A DNA stretch of 31,661 bases from an uncultured Collinsella sp. (GCA_937950325.1 CALFDJ010000020.1:1-31661), one strand, 5' to 3'; positions 24,641 to 31,661 are shown, numbered from the stretch's first letter. Notes: generated from the letters alone by a model not told the origin. Made by a program: numbers and translations.

Positions 24641-24964
24641 TTAACGCGACATGAATCTACATACGCGTAGCTGGTATACAGACGAGTACAGGCTGTATTT
24701 ATCGCGGCGATTTACGCAGATATGGCGACTGTAACGAACTAGTGTGTCGCTGTATTTATTCCAGCAGTTCACTTGATCTGTGGACAAGTGAGCGGTTACA
24801 ACAAAACGCCAACCAGGATGGACTCCATACGAGGACGCAGCAGAGGTAATGGCGGGGGAGTGCGGCAGGCGCTCTGAGAGCCGCTGTATGACCTCATTTC
24901 TCTTCAATCCGACTACCCGTGCCATGAACCTGAAGCCGTTCGTTCGGTCGCCAAAAGAAAGCAC
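24641..24964 (-). CDS. Hypothetical ORF, doubtful gene
   Basis: 107 aa on the minus strand, rich in Arg, Ser and Tyr (RNEVIQRLSERLPHSP; VRYSRHICVNRR). No transmembrane helix and no recognised family. ATG 24922 (MARVVGLKRNEV) is as likely as ATG 24964; neither has a strong ribosome binding site. The DNA contains two imperfect copies of a segment with ctgtatttat, about 60 bases apart, and a short inverted repeat at 24769-24791, so it may be a non-coding repeat whose open frame is accidental. Confidence 0.3.
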   Translation of the reverse strand: MLSFGDRTNGFRFMARVVGLKRNEVIQRLSERLPHSPAITSAASSYGVHPGWRFVVTAHLSTDQVNCWNKYSDTLVRYSRHICVNRRDKYSLYSSVYQLRVCRFMSR

Positions 24965-25241
24965 GCGCGGGGTAACGCGGGCTTTGCGCTAGACAAGCTA
25001 GAAGCACCAGGCGGGGGAGACGCAAAACCAGCCCGGCGCGGAGTTGCTGTCCGACGGATTGCCGCTGCTGTCGACATGGAGGAAGCCCTTCGAGGCGTTC
25101 GGAAACACCGAACGCTCCCACCAACCGCTGCCAATGGCAATGGCAGAGTTGGGATTATAGTTCTCCGTCACCTTGCCTTTGAAGGCCTCGTACTGGGTGC
25201 CCTCGGAGGAAGTCCAGGGATAGGATGCCCAATAGGAGGTG

Positions 25242-25247
25242 GGGGGC
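25242..25247. repeat. G6 run causing a frameshift in the DUF6273 module
   Basis: Six G on the plus strand (C6 in the coding strand). Reading continues in the correct frame downstream only if one base is removed. Confidence 0.9.
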
Positions 25248-25703
25248 GATCTCAGAGTAGCTGAGCAGGAACAGCTTGTCCGAGGTAGCCGTCACGGCGG
25301 CGTTCTTGTTCTCATCACCGCCCCCGACATTGTTCGATAGCTTTTTGACGGCCTTCACCTTGGACTGGAAATCGGAGGGCATCAGATTCCAGATCTTGCC
25401 GGAGTTCATTTTCTGACGGAGTTCAGACTTCTCCCAACCGCCGGCGTTGGTGTCAATCGCGTTCATGGGGGACCAAATGCCCGTCGTGGTGGTGAGGAAC
25501 GTGAGGCCCGCCTTGCCGGATCCGCCTGCAGGGTCATCATGATTGATGCCGATAATGCGGTAAGTCAGCGTCTTGCCATCGGTGAGCTTCATCGAGAACT
25601 CGGTGCCGGCATCCATCGCGGCCTTCGCCTTGGCGTAGGCGGGCGACGCCTCGCCCTTGGCGGCGATGTCCTCGGCAACTGCCTTCTGCTCACCGAGGGT
25701 CCA

Positions 25704-25725
25704 GTCCTTCGCGTGTCCTTCGCGT
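25704..25725. repeat. 11-bp tandem duplication breaking a reading frame
   Basis: gtccttcgcgt occurs twice back to back (25704-25714 and 25715-25725). Removing one copy joins the pilin N-terminus to the DUF6273 part in one frame. Confidence 0.95.
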
Positions 25726-26145
25726 CCTTGGCGAGCGCCGCCTGGACGGTCGCGGAACCCGCGCCGTTACCGCTGCCGGAACCGCTCGGTTCCCAAGTCC
25801 CACCTGCTGTCCCGTTTACCAATACTCCCGCCACCGTGTTGAACTGGCTCCTGATTGCCGACGAGACCCAAGGGCCGGCTATCATCACAACCAGGACGAT
25901 AATCGCGATGACCAGAACGTACTCGATGGCTCCTTGGCCTCGGAGGCGGGTATTCCTAGGAGATACCCACCCCCCGAAGGTTAATTGCCGCTGCATGCAT
26001 ATGCGACACTCCCTTCGCATGGGGATTGATATTGCATGCAGAGCGTACGTTAAAGCGAACCGACTAGCCCGTAACGTGCCACTGAGGCAACGGCGGCACG
26101 GGTGCCCGCGCCACATAAACTGCTTGCCGTTTTGTTTCTTCAGAC

Positions 26146-27106
26146 CTACTGCCACGCCTTCGGGAGGATAACGCCGGGGGCGCAGTGATTGAAGTCACTA
26201 TGATTGGCATAGGTTGGGACATTCCAATCGGAACAGTCGAGGTTTAGATTTTTGCAATAGCTAAACATGCCGAGCATATCCATAACATCTGAGGTCTTCC
26301 ACCCTGGTCCAAATTTCACGCTTTTCAGCGAACTGTCGGTGGAAAAAAGGAGACGTAAATCGCCGGCTTTCCGCGTCGACCATCCGGAGATGTCAATCTC
26401 CTCGACCTTGTAAAGGTTTTTGAGCGCCGAGTCGAATTCGACGACCGAGGACGTATCCCAGCTTGAAATACTGAAGGAAGTCGCATTGCCGCAATACGCG
26501 AATGCGTGCTGCAGATTTGTGCAGTTCGACATGTCGAACTTTGCCAGATCAAAGCTCTTGCAGTTCTCCATGTACTGAAAGCAAAATGCCAACGAGTGGA
26601 TTTCTATGCCATCGTCAATGGCCTTTACGGCCACGATATTATTTCTGTTAGGCCACCAGGGGGCAGTCGTCTTGCCGTCGTTTCCCACGGTCGCGGTGGC
26701 GTATCCATTTTCGAACCCCGTATACACCGCCGTCACGCGGCGGCTGTTGAGCATGTCACCGACTCTGGGGACCCCGCGGCGCTTGTAGAACATGAGGCTG
26801 TGGTCGTCCTCCGAGTACACGGCGAACGCTATCCCGTGAACGGGGTCCACGATGTCGGCGTCGGTCAACGACCCGTTGCCGCCGCCCGTGCCGCCCGACT
26901 CCCAGCTCCCCTTTGAGATTCCGTTGCCGAGCGTCCCCGCCACCGTGTTGAACTGGTTTGTGATCGCCGACGAGACCCACGGTCCCGCGATCAGCACCAC
27001 CAGGACGATGAACGCGATGATCAGTACGTACTCGACTGTCGACTGCCCCTTCGGGCGGCGGGTAAATCTGGGAGATACCCCCCCCCGAAAGGAATTTCCG
27101 CTGCAT
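26146..27106 (-). CDS. Pilin-leader BspA-like leucine-rich-repeat surface protein, off by one base at a G9 tract
   Basis: The ATG at 27106 starts a leader homologous to that of the 25996 gene (MQRKFLSGGG...VSPRFTRRPKGQ). The membrane helix STVEYVLIIAFIVLVVLIAG and GPWVSSAI..QFNTVAGTL follow, then a Gly/Ser linker, a beta-rich region (about 100 aa) and BspA/DUF285-type repeats (FDMSNCTNLQHAFAYC, SSWDTSSV, SGWSTRKAG, WKTSDVMDMLGMFSYCKNL), ending at 26146. A 9-base G run in codons 7-10 of the leader leaves ATG 27106 one base out of frame with the body; ten (or seven) G restore it. GAGAGGAG lies upstream of ATG 27106. The body alone is open from about 27000 down. Probably an exported, assembled or anchored adhesin. 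Confidence 0.8.
27078..27086. repeat. C9 (coding-strand G9) homopolymer in a pilin leader
   Basis: Nine C on the plus strand within 30 bases of the start codon of the 27106 gene. The matching leader of the sister gene has G6 followed by TGGG at 25966-25975. Confidence 0.98.
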
Positions 27107-27180
27107 GCATGTGCGGCTCCTCTCGGATTGCTTTGGCTGATGCTGCAGAGGATAGACGCGATTACTAAGGATGAGTCAAC

Positions 27181-27197
27181 AATGCCGCAGCGGCATT
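27181..27197. promoter_or_regulatory. 17-bp inverted repeat between divergent genes
   Basis: aatgccg-cag-cggcatt lies in the 158-base gap between the divergently oriented pilin gene and the DUF1648 gene. It may be an operator or small hairpin. A TATACT (27245-27250) nearby could be a -10 box for the DUF1648 gene. Confidence 0.45.
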
Positions 27198-27264
27198 CAC
27201 ACTAAGAGGGTAAGGCGTTCGGAGTGACATCCCGTTCCAAAACGTATACTTGATTTAAGGCGGA

Positions 27265-27924
27265 GTGGAATGTGGGCGCGCAAGGAGATGCGGAATCGAT
27301 GAGAGCCTCAAAAAAACTACTGCAGTGTTATCATCTTTCATCCTCTCTATTCTTCCATTTCTGATTCTATGGACGGCTTGGTCAGTCCTCCCTGATACAA
27401 TTCCCGCTCATTGGAGTGGGGGTGTGGTTGATCGATGGGGTAATAAGCTTGAATTGCTGGTTGTTCCGCTGTTTTCTCTGATTGGTTCTATTGCAATTTC
27501 TGTGTACCTTATTGTTTCCACGCGGCGAAGAGAGTTCGCGGATTTCTCTGCTCGAATGCGACGGGACTTTGTTGCGTGCTATATTTCTAGTCTTCTTTTA
27601 TCGACAACCTGCTCAGTGATAATTGCCGTTTGGGTTCAGTTGATTCTTACGCAAAGCACTGCGGTTGATGGGGGACTTGGACTATCGATCCTGTATTCCC
27701 TTCCCGGGCTATATGTGATCTTGTGCACTTTGCCGCCTTTTTATGCGAGCGGCGAGAGCAAAAAGGCAGAGCGCCTGATAACAGTTCTTATTGGCGGCGC
27801 GGAGATTGTTCTTTGTGGAATAGTGCTTGAAGGTCCGGCTGCCTCTTATGCGATGATTGGACTGATGATTCTGTTCTGTGCGTTTGAGATTGTGTCACAG
27901 GTAAGGGATAGCCGGTCCTTATGA
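27265..27924 (+). CDS. DUF1648-domain membrane protein (SdpI-like N-terminus)
   Basis: About 200-219 aa with five or six predicted membrane helices. The first helix is followed by the DUF1648 signature (LPDTIPAHWSGGVVDRWGNK), as found in SdpI-type immunity proteins and bacterial membrane regulators. The start is uncertain. The open frame begins at GTG 27265, giving an odd Cys/Arg-rich leader. A better-looking ATG at 27299 (AAGGAG upstream) is one base out of frame across an A7 run (27310-27316); with eight A it would read MRASKKTTAVLSS. AT-richer than the core, so probably acquired. Function not established. Confidence 0.7.
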   Translation: MECGRARRCGIDESLKKTTAVLSSFILSILPFLILWTAWSVLPDTIPAHWSGGVVDRWGNKLELLVVPLFSLIGSIAISVYLIVSTRRREFADFSARMRRDFVACYISSLLLSTTCSVIIAVWVQLILTQSTAVDGGLGLSILYSLPGLYVILCTLPPFYASGESKKAERLITVLIGGAEIVLCGIVLEGPAASYAMIGLMILFCAFEIVSQVRDSRSL

Positions 27925-28081
27925 GTTGAATTACGCGCGTGCGGATATAAAGGGTGGCATGTTAAATTTGTTGAAAACTCTGACATGCGCTGCCGACTTC
28001 ATTAAAATCGATTGCCAATCAAGTCTTCCTATATATGCGAGCCCTGAGAAGCTGCGCTGTGAACCTGAGACCGCTATCGAT

Positions 28082-28101
28082 CGGCCCGGTGCACCGGGCC
28101 G
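28082..28101. repeat. 20-bp perfect palindrome
   Basis: cggcccggtgcaccgggccg reads the same on both strands. Together with the outer complementary arms it could form a sizeable stem-loop. Confidence 0.9.
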
Positions 28102-28439
28102 CTGTCCTCGAGCCGGCATCAGCTTGCCGGTCTCAAAACGTATGCCGTCCGGTACGACCAACAGTCGAGTCTTGCGCCCAGTTCGAGCAGCGCCAGAACC
28201 CCGTGCCGGAACCCACGCAGCCGATGGCAGGGGAATTCAGCCGCGGCCATCGAGGAGCCGACCCAGGGACGGCGCCCCCAGTCCTCGAAAGATTTCCACC
28301 GCCCCCTACAGGCCTGGATTGATTTAACAGTTGATTTAATCCGGCTGAACAAGCCGAGCATGGGCCGGTTGACAAAATGTAAGGTAAAAAAGCAGATACG
28401 ACCGTACGCCGGTGCGGGGTTCGGGTGATGTGATAGAAA

Positions 28440-28455
28440 GTAATACACGTATTAC
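28440..28455. promoter_or_regulatory. Operator-like inverted repeat before the RHH gene
   Basis: gtaata-cacg-tattac, 21 bases before ATG 28476. Ribbon-helix-helix antitoxins usually repress their own promoter through such repeats, so this is a plausible autoregulatory site. Confidence 0.55.
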
Positions 28456-28475
28456 ATCTAACCGGGAGGTGCATC

Positions 28476-28679
28476 ATGGCAACCGCCACCGCAGCCCTGA
28501 GAACCCCCGAGGACCTCGCGAACAGGTACGACCGCCTGGCGAAGTCGACGGGCCGCACGAAAACCTTCTACATGACGGAGGCGCTTGCCGCAGAGATAGG
28601 CAGGCTCGAATACGAGTACGGCCTCATGAATTATCCGGGAAGCGTTTGGTTGCGAGGTATGCCAGTGTGCGGGGCCTGA
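28476..28679 (+). CDS. Truncated ribbon-helix-helix (RelB/CopG-like) antitoxin
   Basis: 67 aa. Residues 8-48 match the RHH antitoxin pattern: ALRTPEDLANRYDRLAKSTGRTKTFY..EAL...I..LEYEYGLM. The usual C-terminal toxin-binding segment is missing; residues 52-67 (YPGSVWLRGMPVCGA) are unrelated, and the last codons lie in the hairpin shared with the histidine kinase gene. No toxin gene follows. GGGAGG lies seven bases before ATG 28476. It may still bind DNA; as a toxin-antitoxin system it is incomplete. Confidence 0.7.
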   Translation: MATATAALRTPEDLANRYDRLAKSTGRTKTFYMTEALAAEIGRLEYEYGLMNYPGSVWLRGMPVCGA

Positions 28680-28696
28680 TTCGTCAGGCCCCGCAC
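28667..28696. terminator. 13-bp hairpin spanning two convergent stop codons
   Basis: 28667-28679 is the exact reverse complement of 28684-28696, with a TTCG loop. The stop codons of the RHH gene (28677-28679) and of the kinase gene (28684-28686) both lie in the stem, so both proteins end in CGA. There is no U-run on either side, so termination would depend on the stem alone. Confidence 0.7.
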
Positions 28697-30081
28697 AGGG
28701 GGACCGCGATGGTGGCCACCGCGCCGCCCGAGGGGCTGTTGGCGAGCGAGACGGAGCCCCCGTGGGCGCTCGCGGCCTCGGAGGCGGCGTGGAGGCCGAG
28801 CCCGTAGTGGTGGCCTCCGTCGCGCGAGGAGCGGGAGGAGTCGTCTGTGAAGAGGCGCTCGCAGCCGCGTTCGAGGGCGGCGGGAGAGAAGCCCGGTCCG
28901 TCGTCGGACACCTCGATGACGAGGTGTCCGCCCGCGACGTCGCAGGAGACCGCCACGCGCGAGCGCGCGTGCTCGGCGGCGTTGGCCACGAGGTTCGCGG
29001 CGGCTCGCGCCAGGGCGGTTCGGTCGAGCGGGGCCTCGGGCGCGCCCGCGACAGCAGGGCCCGTGGCCGCGTCGAGCGTCACGCCTCGCGCTCGGGCGAT
29101 CTGGGCGGCCTCGGCGAGGACCTGCTCGCAGAGCTCGGCCGGCCGCATGGGGGCCCTCTCAGCCCCGCCGGACCCGCGCGAGGCCTCGATGAGCAGGCGC
29201 ACGTAGCCGTCGAGCCTTTCGACACTGCCGGCTATGTCGCGCGCGGCGGCCGCGAGGTCGGCGTCTTTCTCGTCTTCCAGCTCCTCCGCCACGAAGTCGG
29301 CGTTGGCGCGCAGCACGGTGAGCGGCGTCTTGAGGTCGTGGGCGAGCGACGCCACCTGCTCGCGCTGCCCCCGCTCCGCGGCCCAGCGGGCCTCGAGTGA
29401 CTCGGCGAGGGAGGTCCGCATGGCGTCCATCGCGGCGAGGACGTCGTTCACCTCGCGCACGTTGGTGCTGCCGCTCGCGAAGTCGAGCTCCCCCGCGCCG
29501 ACGCGCCCCGCCGCCTCCGCGAGCGGCGCCATCTTGCGCGAGATCACGCGGCTCGCGCGGCGTGCCACGAGCGCGAGCGCGAGCGCGCTTCCCGCAGCGG
29601 CGCCGACGAGCATGAGATTCTGCGGGTTGGGAAGCAGGCCGGCGAGGTCGCGCGAGACCCACTGCGGCAGGTACTCGCTGACGAGTGCGCAGGCCCCGCC
29701 GCCCTTGAGCGGGAACGCGGCGTAGGTGAGGCCCGAGCCCCCGCCCTCGATCTCCACTGTGCCCGGATCCGTGGCGAGTGCCGCACGGGCCATTTCCGTC
29801 GCGTCCTCGAGCCGCGTGCCCTCGAGGTCTGTCATCAGCACGTATCCGTCCTTATTCAGGATGAGGTAGCGGTACGCCGTCGGCACGTCCTGCTGCCCGC
29901 AGACGCCGTCGCGTGCCAGGCCCTCCGCGACTTCGCGCGCATTGGCCGGCCCCCAGCTTGCCTCGTAGACGAAGCCCGCGTTGATCGCCGCGGAGAGCGC
30001 CATGAACGAGGCGAGCCACGCCGTGGCGACCGCCGCGAACGCGTAGGCGAAGTATCGCGCGATGACGAAGGAGAGCGGCAT
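28684..30081 (-). CDS. Sensor histidine kinase (lantibiotic-type two-component system)
   Basis: 465 aa from ATG 30081; a GTG at 30120 would add 13 residues and overlap the regulator gene. Two membrane helices (about 6-36 and 154-175) flank a 110-residue extracellular sensor domain with two Cys. HAMP-like region, then the H box SLAHDLKTPL with H248, N box NLVANAAEHA, and G boxes DDGPGF and GLGLHAA. Phosphorylates the response regulator encoded just upstream. The size of the sensor loop and the neighbouring MutG-like permease and YxeA-like gene suggest it senses a bacteriocin or cell-envelope damage. GAGG lies before ATG 30081 but with long spacing. Confidence 0.9.
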   Translation of the reverse strand: MPLSFVIARYFAYAFAAVATAWLASFMALSAAINAGFVYEASWGPANAREVAEGLARDGVCGQQDVPTAYRYLILNKDGYVLMTDLEGTRLEDATEMARAALATDPGTVEIEGGGSGLTYAAFPLKGGGACALVSEYLPQWVSRDLAGLLPNPQNLMLVGAAAGSALALALVARRASRVISRKMAPLAEAAGRVGAGELDFASGSTNVREVNDVLAAMDAMRTSLAESLEARWAAERGQREQVASLAHDLKTPLTVLRANADFVAEELEDEKDADLAAAARDIAGSVERLDGYVRLLIEASRGSGGAERAPMRPAELCEQVLAEAAQIARARGVTLDAATGPAVAGAPEAPLDRTALARAAANLVANAAEHARSRVAVSCDVAGGHLVIEVSDDGPGFSPAALERGCERLFTDDSSRSSRDGGHHYGLGLHAASEAASAHGGSVSLANSPSGGAVATIAVPLCGA

Positions 30082-30107
30082 GCCCCCGCGACCTCGCGCC
30101 CCGGTCC

Positions 30108-30770
30108 TCAGAGCTGCCACTTGTACCCCATCCCCCAGACGGTCGCGATCGGATCGGCGCCGGCCTCGGAGAGTTTCCTCCGGGCGCGGCTGACCTGCAT
30201 GGATATGGCCGCGTCGTCGGCGTCGCTCTCCCAGCCGAGCACTGCCTCGCGGATCTGCGCGCGGCTCATGACCTGCCCGGGGTGGCGGGCGAGGTACTCG
30301 CAGATGGCGTACTCGGTGGGCGTGAGCGGCACGGCCTCGCCGCCCACGGCGAGGCCGCGCGCCCCGAGGTCGATCCTCACCTCCCCGAAGGAGAGGGCGT
30401 GCGAGCGCGGCCGGCGCTCACGGCGTAGATGGGCCGCGACCTTGGCGCGCAGCTCCGCGGCCCCGAAGGGCTTGCGGACGTAGTCGTCGGCGCCCAGGCC
30501 GTAGCCGGCCACGGCGTCCTCCTCGGCCACGCGCGCGGTCAGGAAGATGATGGGCCCGTCGAAGTCCGGGCGGATCTGCCGCACGAGCTCGAAGCCGTCG
30601 AGCTCCGGCATCATGACGTCGCAGAGCACGAGGTCGAAGCGCGAAAGGTCCATCCCCGGGACCGCCGTCGGGTCCGCTGCCTTGACGACCTCATGGCCGT
30701 CGCGGCCGAGGACGCGCGCGAGCGCGTCGAGGATCGCCCGTTCATCATCCACTGCCAGTATCCTCGCCAT
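30108..30770 (-). CDS. OmpR-family response regulator
   Basis: 220 aa. Receiver domain (1-115): acidic pocket D8-D9, phosphoacceptor D51 (LVLCDVMMPELDG), T78 and K100 (VRKPFG). Winged-helix DNA-binding domain (125-220): LTPTEYAICEYLARHPGQVMSR and VWGMGYKW. CAGGAGG stands seven bases before ATG 30770. The pair is expected to control the adjacent immunity genes. Confidence 0.96.
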   Translation of the reverse strand: MARILAVDDERAILDALARVLGRDGHEVVKAADPTAVPGMDLSRFDLVLCDVMMPELDGFELVRQIRPDFDGPIIFLTARVAEEDAVAGYGLGADDYVRKPFGAAELRAKVAAHLRRERRPRSHALSFGEVRIDLGARGLAVGGEAVPLTPTEYAICEYLARHPGQVMSRAQIREAVLGWESDADDAAISMQVSRARRKLSEAGADPIATVWGMGYKWQL

Positions 30771-30815
30771 GTTCGACCTCCTGAAACTTCCGTCGGAATT
30801 GTACTAGCGCCGCGC

Positions 30816-31217
30816 TCAGCGGTCCAGAGCCCTGCGCGCAGCCGCGGGTGCCCGGGCCACGTCGCACGCGCGGTAGCGCACGCCCGAGCCGCCGCGCGCC
30901 TCGATCTCGAGCCAGCCCTCGCCGTCCGACTCCCGCCCGAAGAAGATGAGCTGGAGCTCTCGGACATTGCCCCTGTCGTCCGCCGCGTCCACCAGGTAGA
31001 CGTAGTTCGCCCCCGTCCCGGTGGCGTCGGCGTAGGAGCTCGCGTGGCTGCCGGGCTCGGGCGCGGGCGCCCACATGGCGATCTCAGGGTTGGGCAGCAC
31101 GCGGTCGGCGATCGAGCGCAGCGCCGACCCCCAGCCGGCGTCGAGCAGGGCATTCCCGCCCAGGACGAGCGCTGCGGAGAGGAGGGCGAGCACGGCGGCG
31201 AGCGGCTTCCTACGCAT
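30816..31217 (-). CDS. YxeA-family (DUF1093-like) exported protein
   Basis: 133 aa. An N-terminal signal or anchor helix (RRKPLAAVLALLSAALVLGGNALLDA) precedes a small beta domain: NYVYLVDAADDRGNVRELQLIFFG....GEGWLEIEARGGSGV. This is the YxeA pattern of aromatic strand, D..G....L and a gV...v.....P..A end. YxeA-type proteins are often found beside bacteriocin-immunity ABC transporters. ATG 31217 overlaps the permease gene by eight bases and has GGGAGG upstream. Family placement by recall. Confidence 0.6.
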   Translation of the reverse strand: MRRKPLAAVLALLSAALVLGGNALLDAGWGSALRSIADRVLPNPEIAMWAPAPEPGSHASSYADATGTGANYVYLVDAADDRGNVRELQLIFFGRESDGEGWLEIEARGGSGVRYRACDVARAPAAARRALDR

Positions 31218-31661
31218 CTGCCCTCCCGTCCTCGAAGTGGCAGAACCAGGCGATAAGGACGGCGGCGGCTGCCAGGGTGAGCACGAGGCCAGCGAGCGCA
31301 GTCGTGAGGAGAGGGCCCGCCGCGCGTGCGGCGTCGATGAAGGCCTCCACCCCGAGCGACCCTAGGCGCGCGGGCCAGGCGAGCGGCACCCAGCTCAGGG
31401 GCGTCGCCAGGGCACCGGTGAGCCCGCCGGTCATGAGGCCGTGCGCAAGTCCGCCCACTGAGAAGAACGCGAGGAGCATCCCCGCCGCGCCGGCGCCGAT
31501 GGCGGCGTTGCGGCCGAGGCGCAGGGCCACGCCGAGCCCCAGCGCGTAGAGGGGCAGGCTGCCCAGCACGATGCCCGCCCAGGCGGCCGCAAGCGGAGCG
31601 GGCCCGAGCGGCAGGCGCCCGGCGACGGCGAGCACGGCCCCGAACACGCCGAGCGCCACGG
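31210..31661 (-). CDS. Lantibiotic-immunity ABC transporter permease (MutG/NisG-like), partial
   Basis: The C-terminal part only; the gene runs off the right edge. Four hydrophobic helices and the signature FSVGGLAHGLMTGG.TG.L.TPLSWVPLAWPARLGSLGVE, which matches MutG/NisG/EpiG-type permeases of LanFEG transporters that expel lantibiotics from the membrane. The stop is at 31210-31212. The LanF/LanE partners would lie to the right, outside the window. Confidence 0.8.
   Translation of the reverse strand, partial: VALGVFGAVLAVAGRLPLGPAPLAAAWAGIVLGSLPLYALGLGVALRLGRNAAIGAGAAGMLLAFFSVGGLAHGLMTGGLTGALATPLSWVPLAWPARLGSLGVEAFIDAARAAGPLLTTALAGLVLTLAAAAVLIAWFCHFEDGRADA

Larger units (their letters stand above)
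24998..25996 (-). pseudogene. Pilin-leader DUF6273 surface protein, out of frame at two places
   Basis: ATG 25996 opens a short basic leader (MQRQLTFGGWVSPRNTRLRG), then QGAIEYVLVIAIIVLVVMIAG, a class-III/Flp-type pilin signal and membrane helix. A Gly/Ser linker leads to a C-terminal DUF6273 module (RIIGINHDD, W.PMNAI, W..SELRQKMNSGKIWNLMP, LFLLSYSEI, then SYWASYPWT and a Cys-Trp-Cys-containing end). The parts lie in three frames. An 11-bp tandem duplication (25704-25725) breaks the frame after AALAKDAKD; one copy would restore it to WTLGEQKAVAED. A 6-base G run (25242-25247) shifts the frame after SEIAP; five G would restore it to TSYWAS... and the stop at 24998-25000. Probably a surface or pilus-like adhesin, now off or decayed. 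Confidence 0.85.
27925..28475. other. Intergenic region rich in inverted repeats
   Basis: No gene I can support. The GC-rich part (28060-28320) is open in several frames on both strands, none with a good start or known motif. It holds the 20-bp palindrome at 28082-28101, nested in a wider pairing of tgagaccg (about 28063-28071) with cggtctca (about 28125-28132). The right end is AT-rich and carries TTGACA at 28369-28374 and the 28440-28455 operator-like repeat. Confidence 0.5.

Noticed and set aside
27926..28327. 133-codon frame after the DUF1648 gene and an overlapping minus-strand frame
   Set aside because: Both cross the nested palindromes, have no ribosome binding site, and have Pro/Arg-rich composition typical of non-coding GC-rich DNA.

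Overview
The window looks like a chromosome segment of a high-GC Coriobacteriia member, most likely Collinsella or a close relative. This rests on the high-GC codon use, the gene order ABC-F / M50 protease / scpA / scpB / rluB / cmk / plsC / ispH / DUF512 / der / plsY / gpsA / rpe / cysteine desulfurase / Nif3 / zinc ribbon / coaBC, and accessory genes that resemble those of gut Actinobacteria. The genus is inferred from recalled synteny, not from a search.

Layout. (1) 1-6.8 kb is accessory: a broken small membrane-protein gene (277-885, minus), a decayed IS256-type transposase (about 1017-1600, minus), a Panacea-domain gene overlapping a three-helix membrane protein gene (1802-3201, plus; probably a toxin-antitoxin or defence pair), two terminator-like hairpins, a 61-bp near-perfect hairpin repeat (3381-3441) with a half copy at 27-54, a membrane-anchored GIY-YIG-like gene followed by a Bles03-like gene (3775-4913), tRNA-Val(CAC) on the minus strand, and a PD-(D/E)XK-like gene (5618-6763) with an 18-bp hairpin inside its coding sequence. 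A 156-bp element with 31-bp perfect inverted ends lies at 6819-6974. (2) 7.1-24.5 kb is a housekeeping core on the plus strand, flanked by tRNA-Ala(GGC) and tRNA-Pro(GGG). Seventeen genes run almost without gaps, many with 4-14 bp overlaps. They cover ribosome-associated functions (ABC-F, RluB, Der), chromosome segregation (ScpAB), phospholipid and isoprenoid precursors (PlsC, PlsY, GpsA, IspH), nucleotides and cofactors (Cmk, CoaBC, cysteine desulfurase) and central metabolism (Rpe). (3) 24.5-28.7 kb is accessory again and holds the most unusual part. Two minus-strand surface-protein genes share a class-III/Flp-like pilin N-terminus but carry different C-terminal modules: DUF6273 in one, BspA-like (DUF285) leucine-rich repeats in the other. 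Both are out of frame at slip-prone DNA (a 9-base G/C run in the leader of one; an 11-bp tandem duplication plus a 6-base G/C run in the other), as expected for phase-variable or freshly decayed surface antigens. A DUF1648 membrane protein and a truncated ribbon-helix-helix antitoxin follow. (4) 28.7-31.66 kb, minus strand and very high GC, is a lantibiotic-type sensing/immunity operon: the end of a MutG-like ABC permease, a YxeA-like exported protein, an OmpR-type response regulator and a sensor histidine kinase.

The best candidates for something new are the slip-prone modular pilin pair, the Panacea/membrane-effector pair, the membrane GIY-YIG plus Bles03-like pair, and the two families of long inverted repeats. 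No CRISPR array or rRNA gene is visible.
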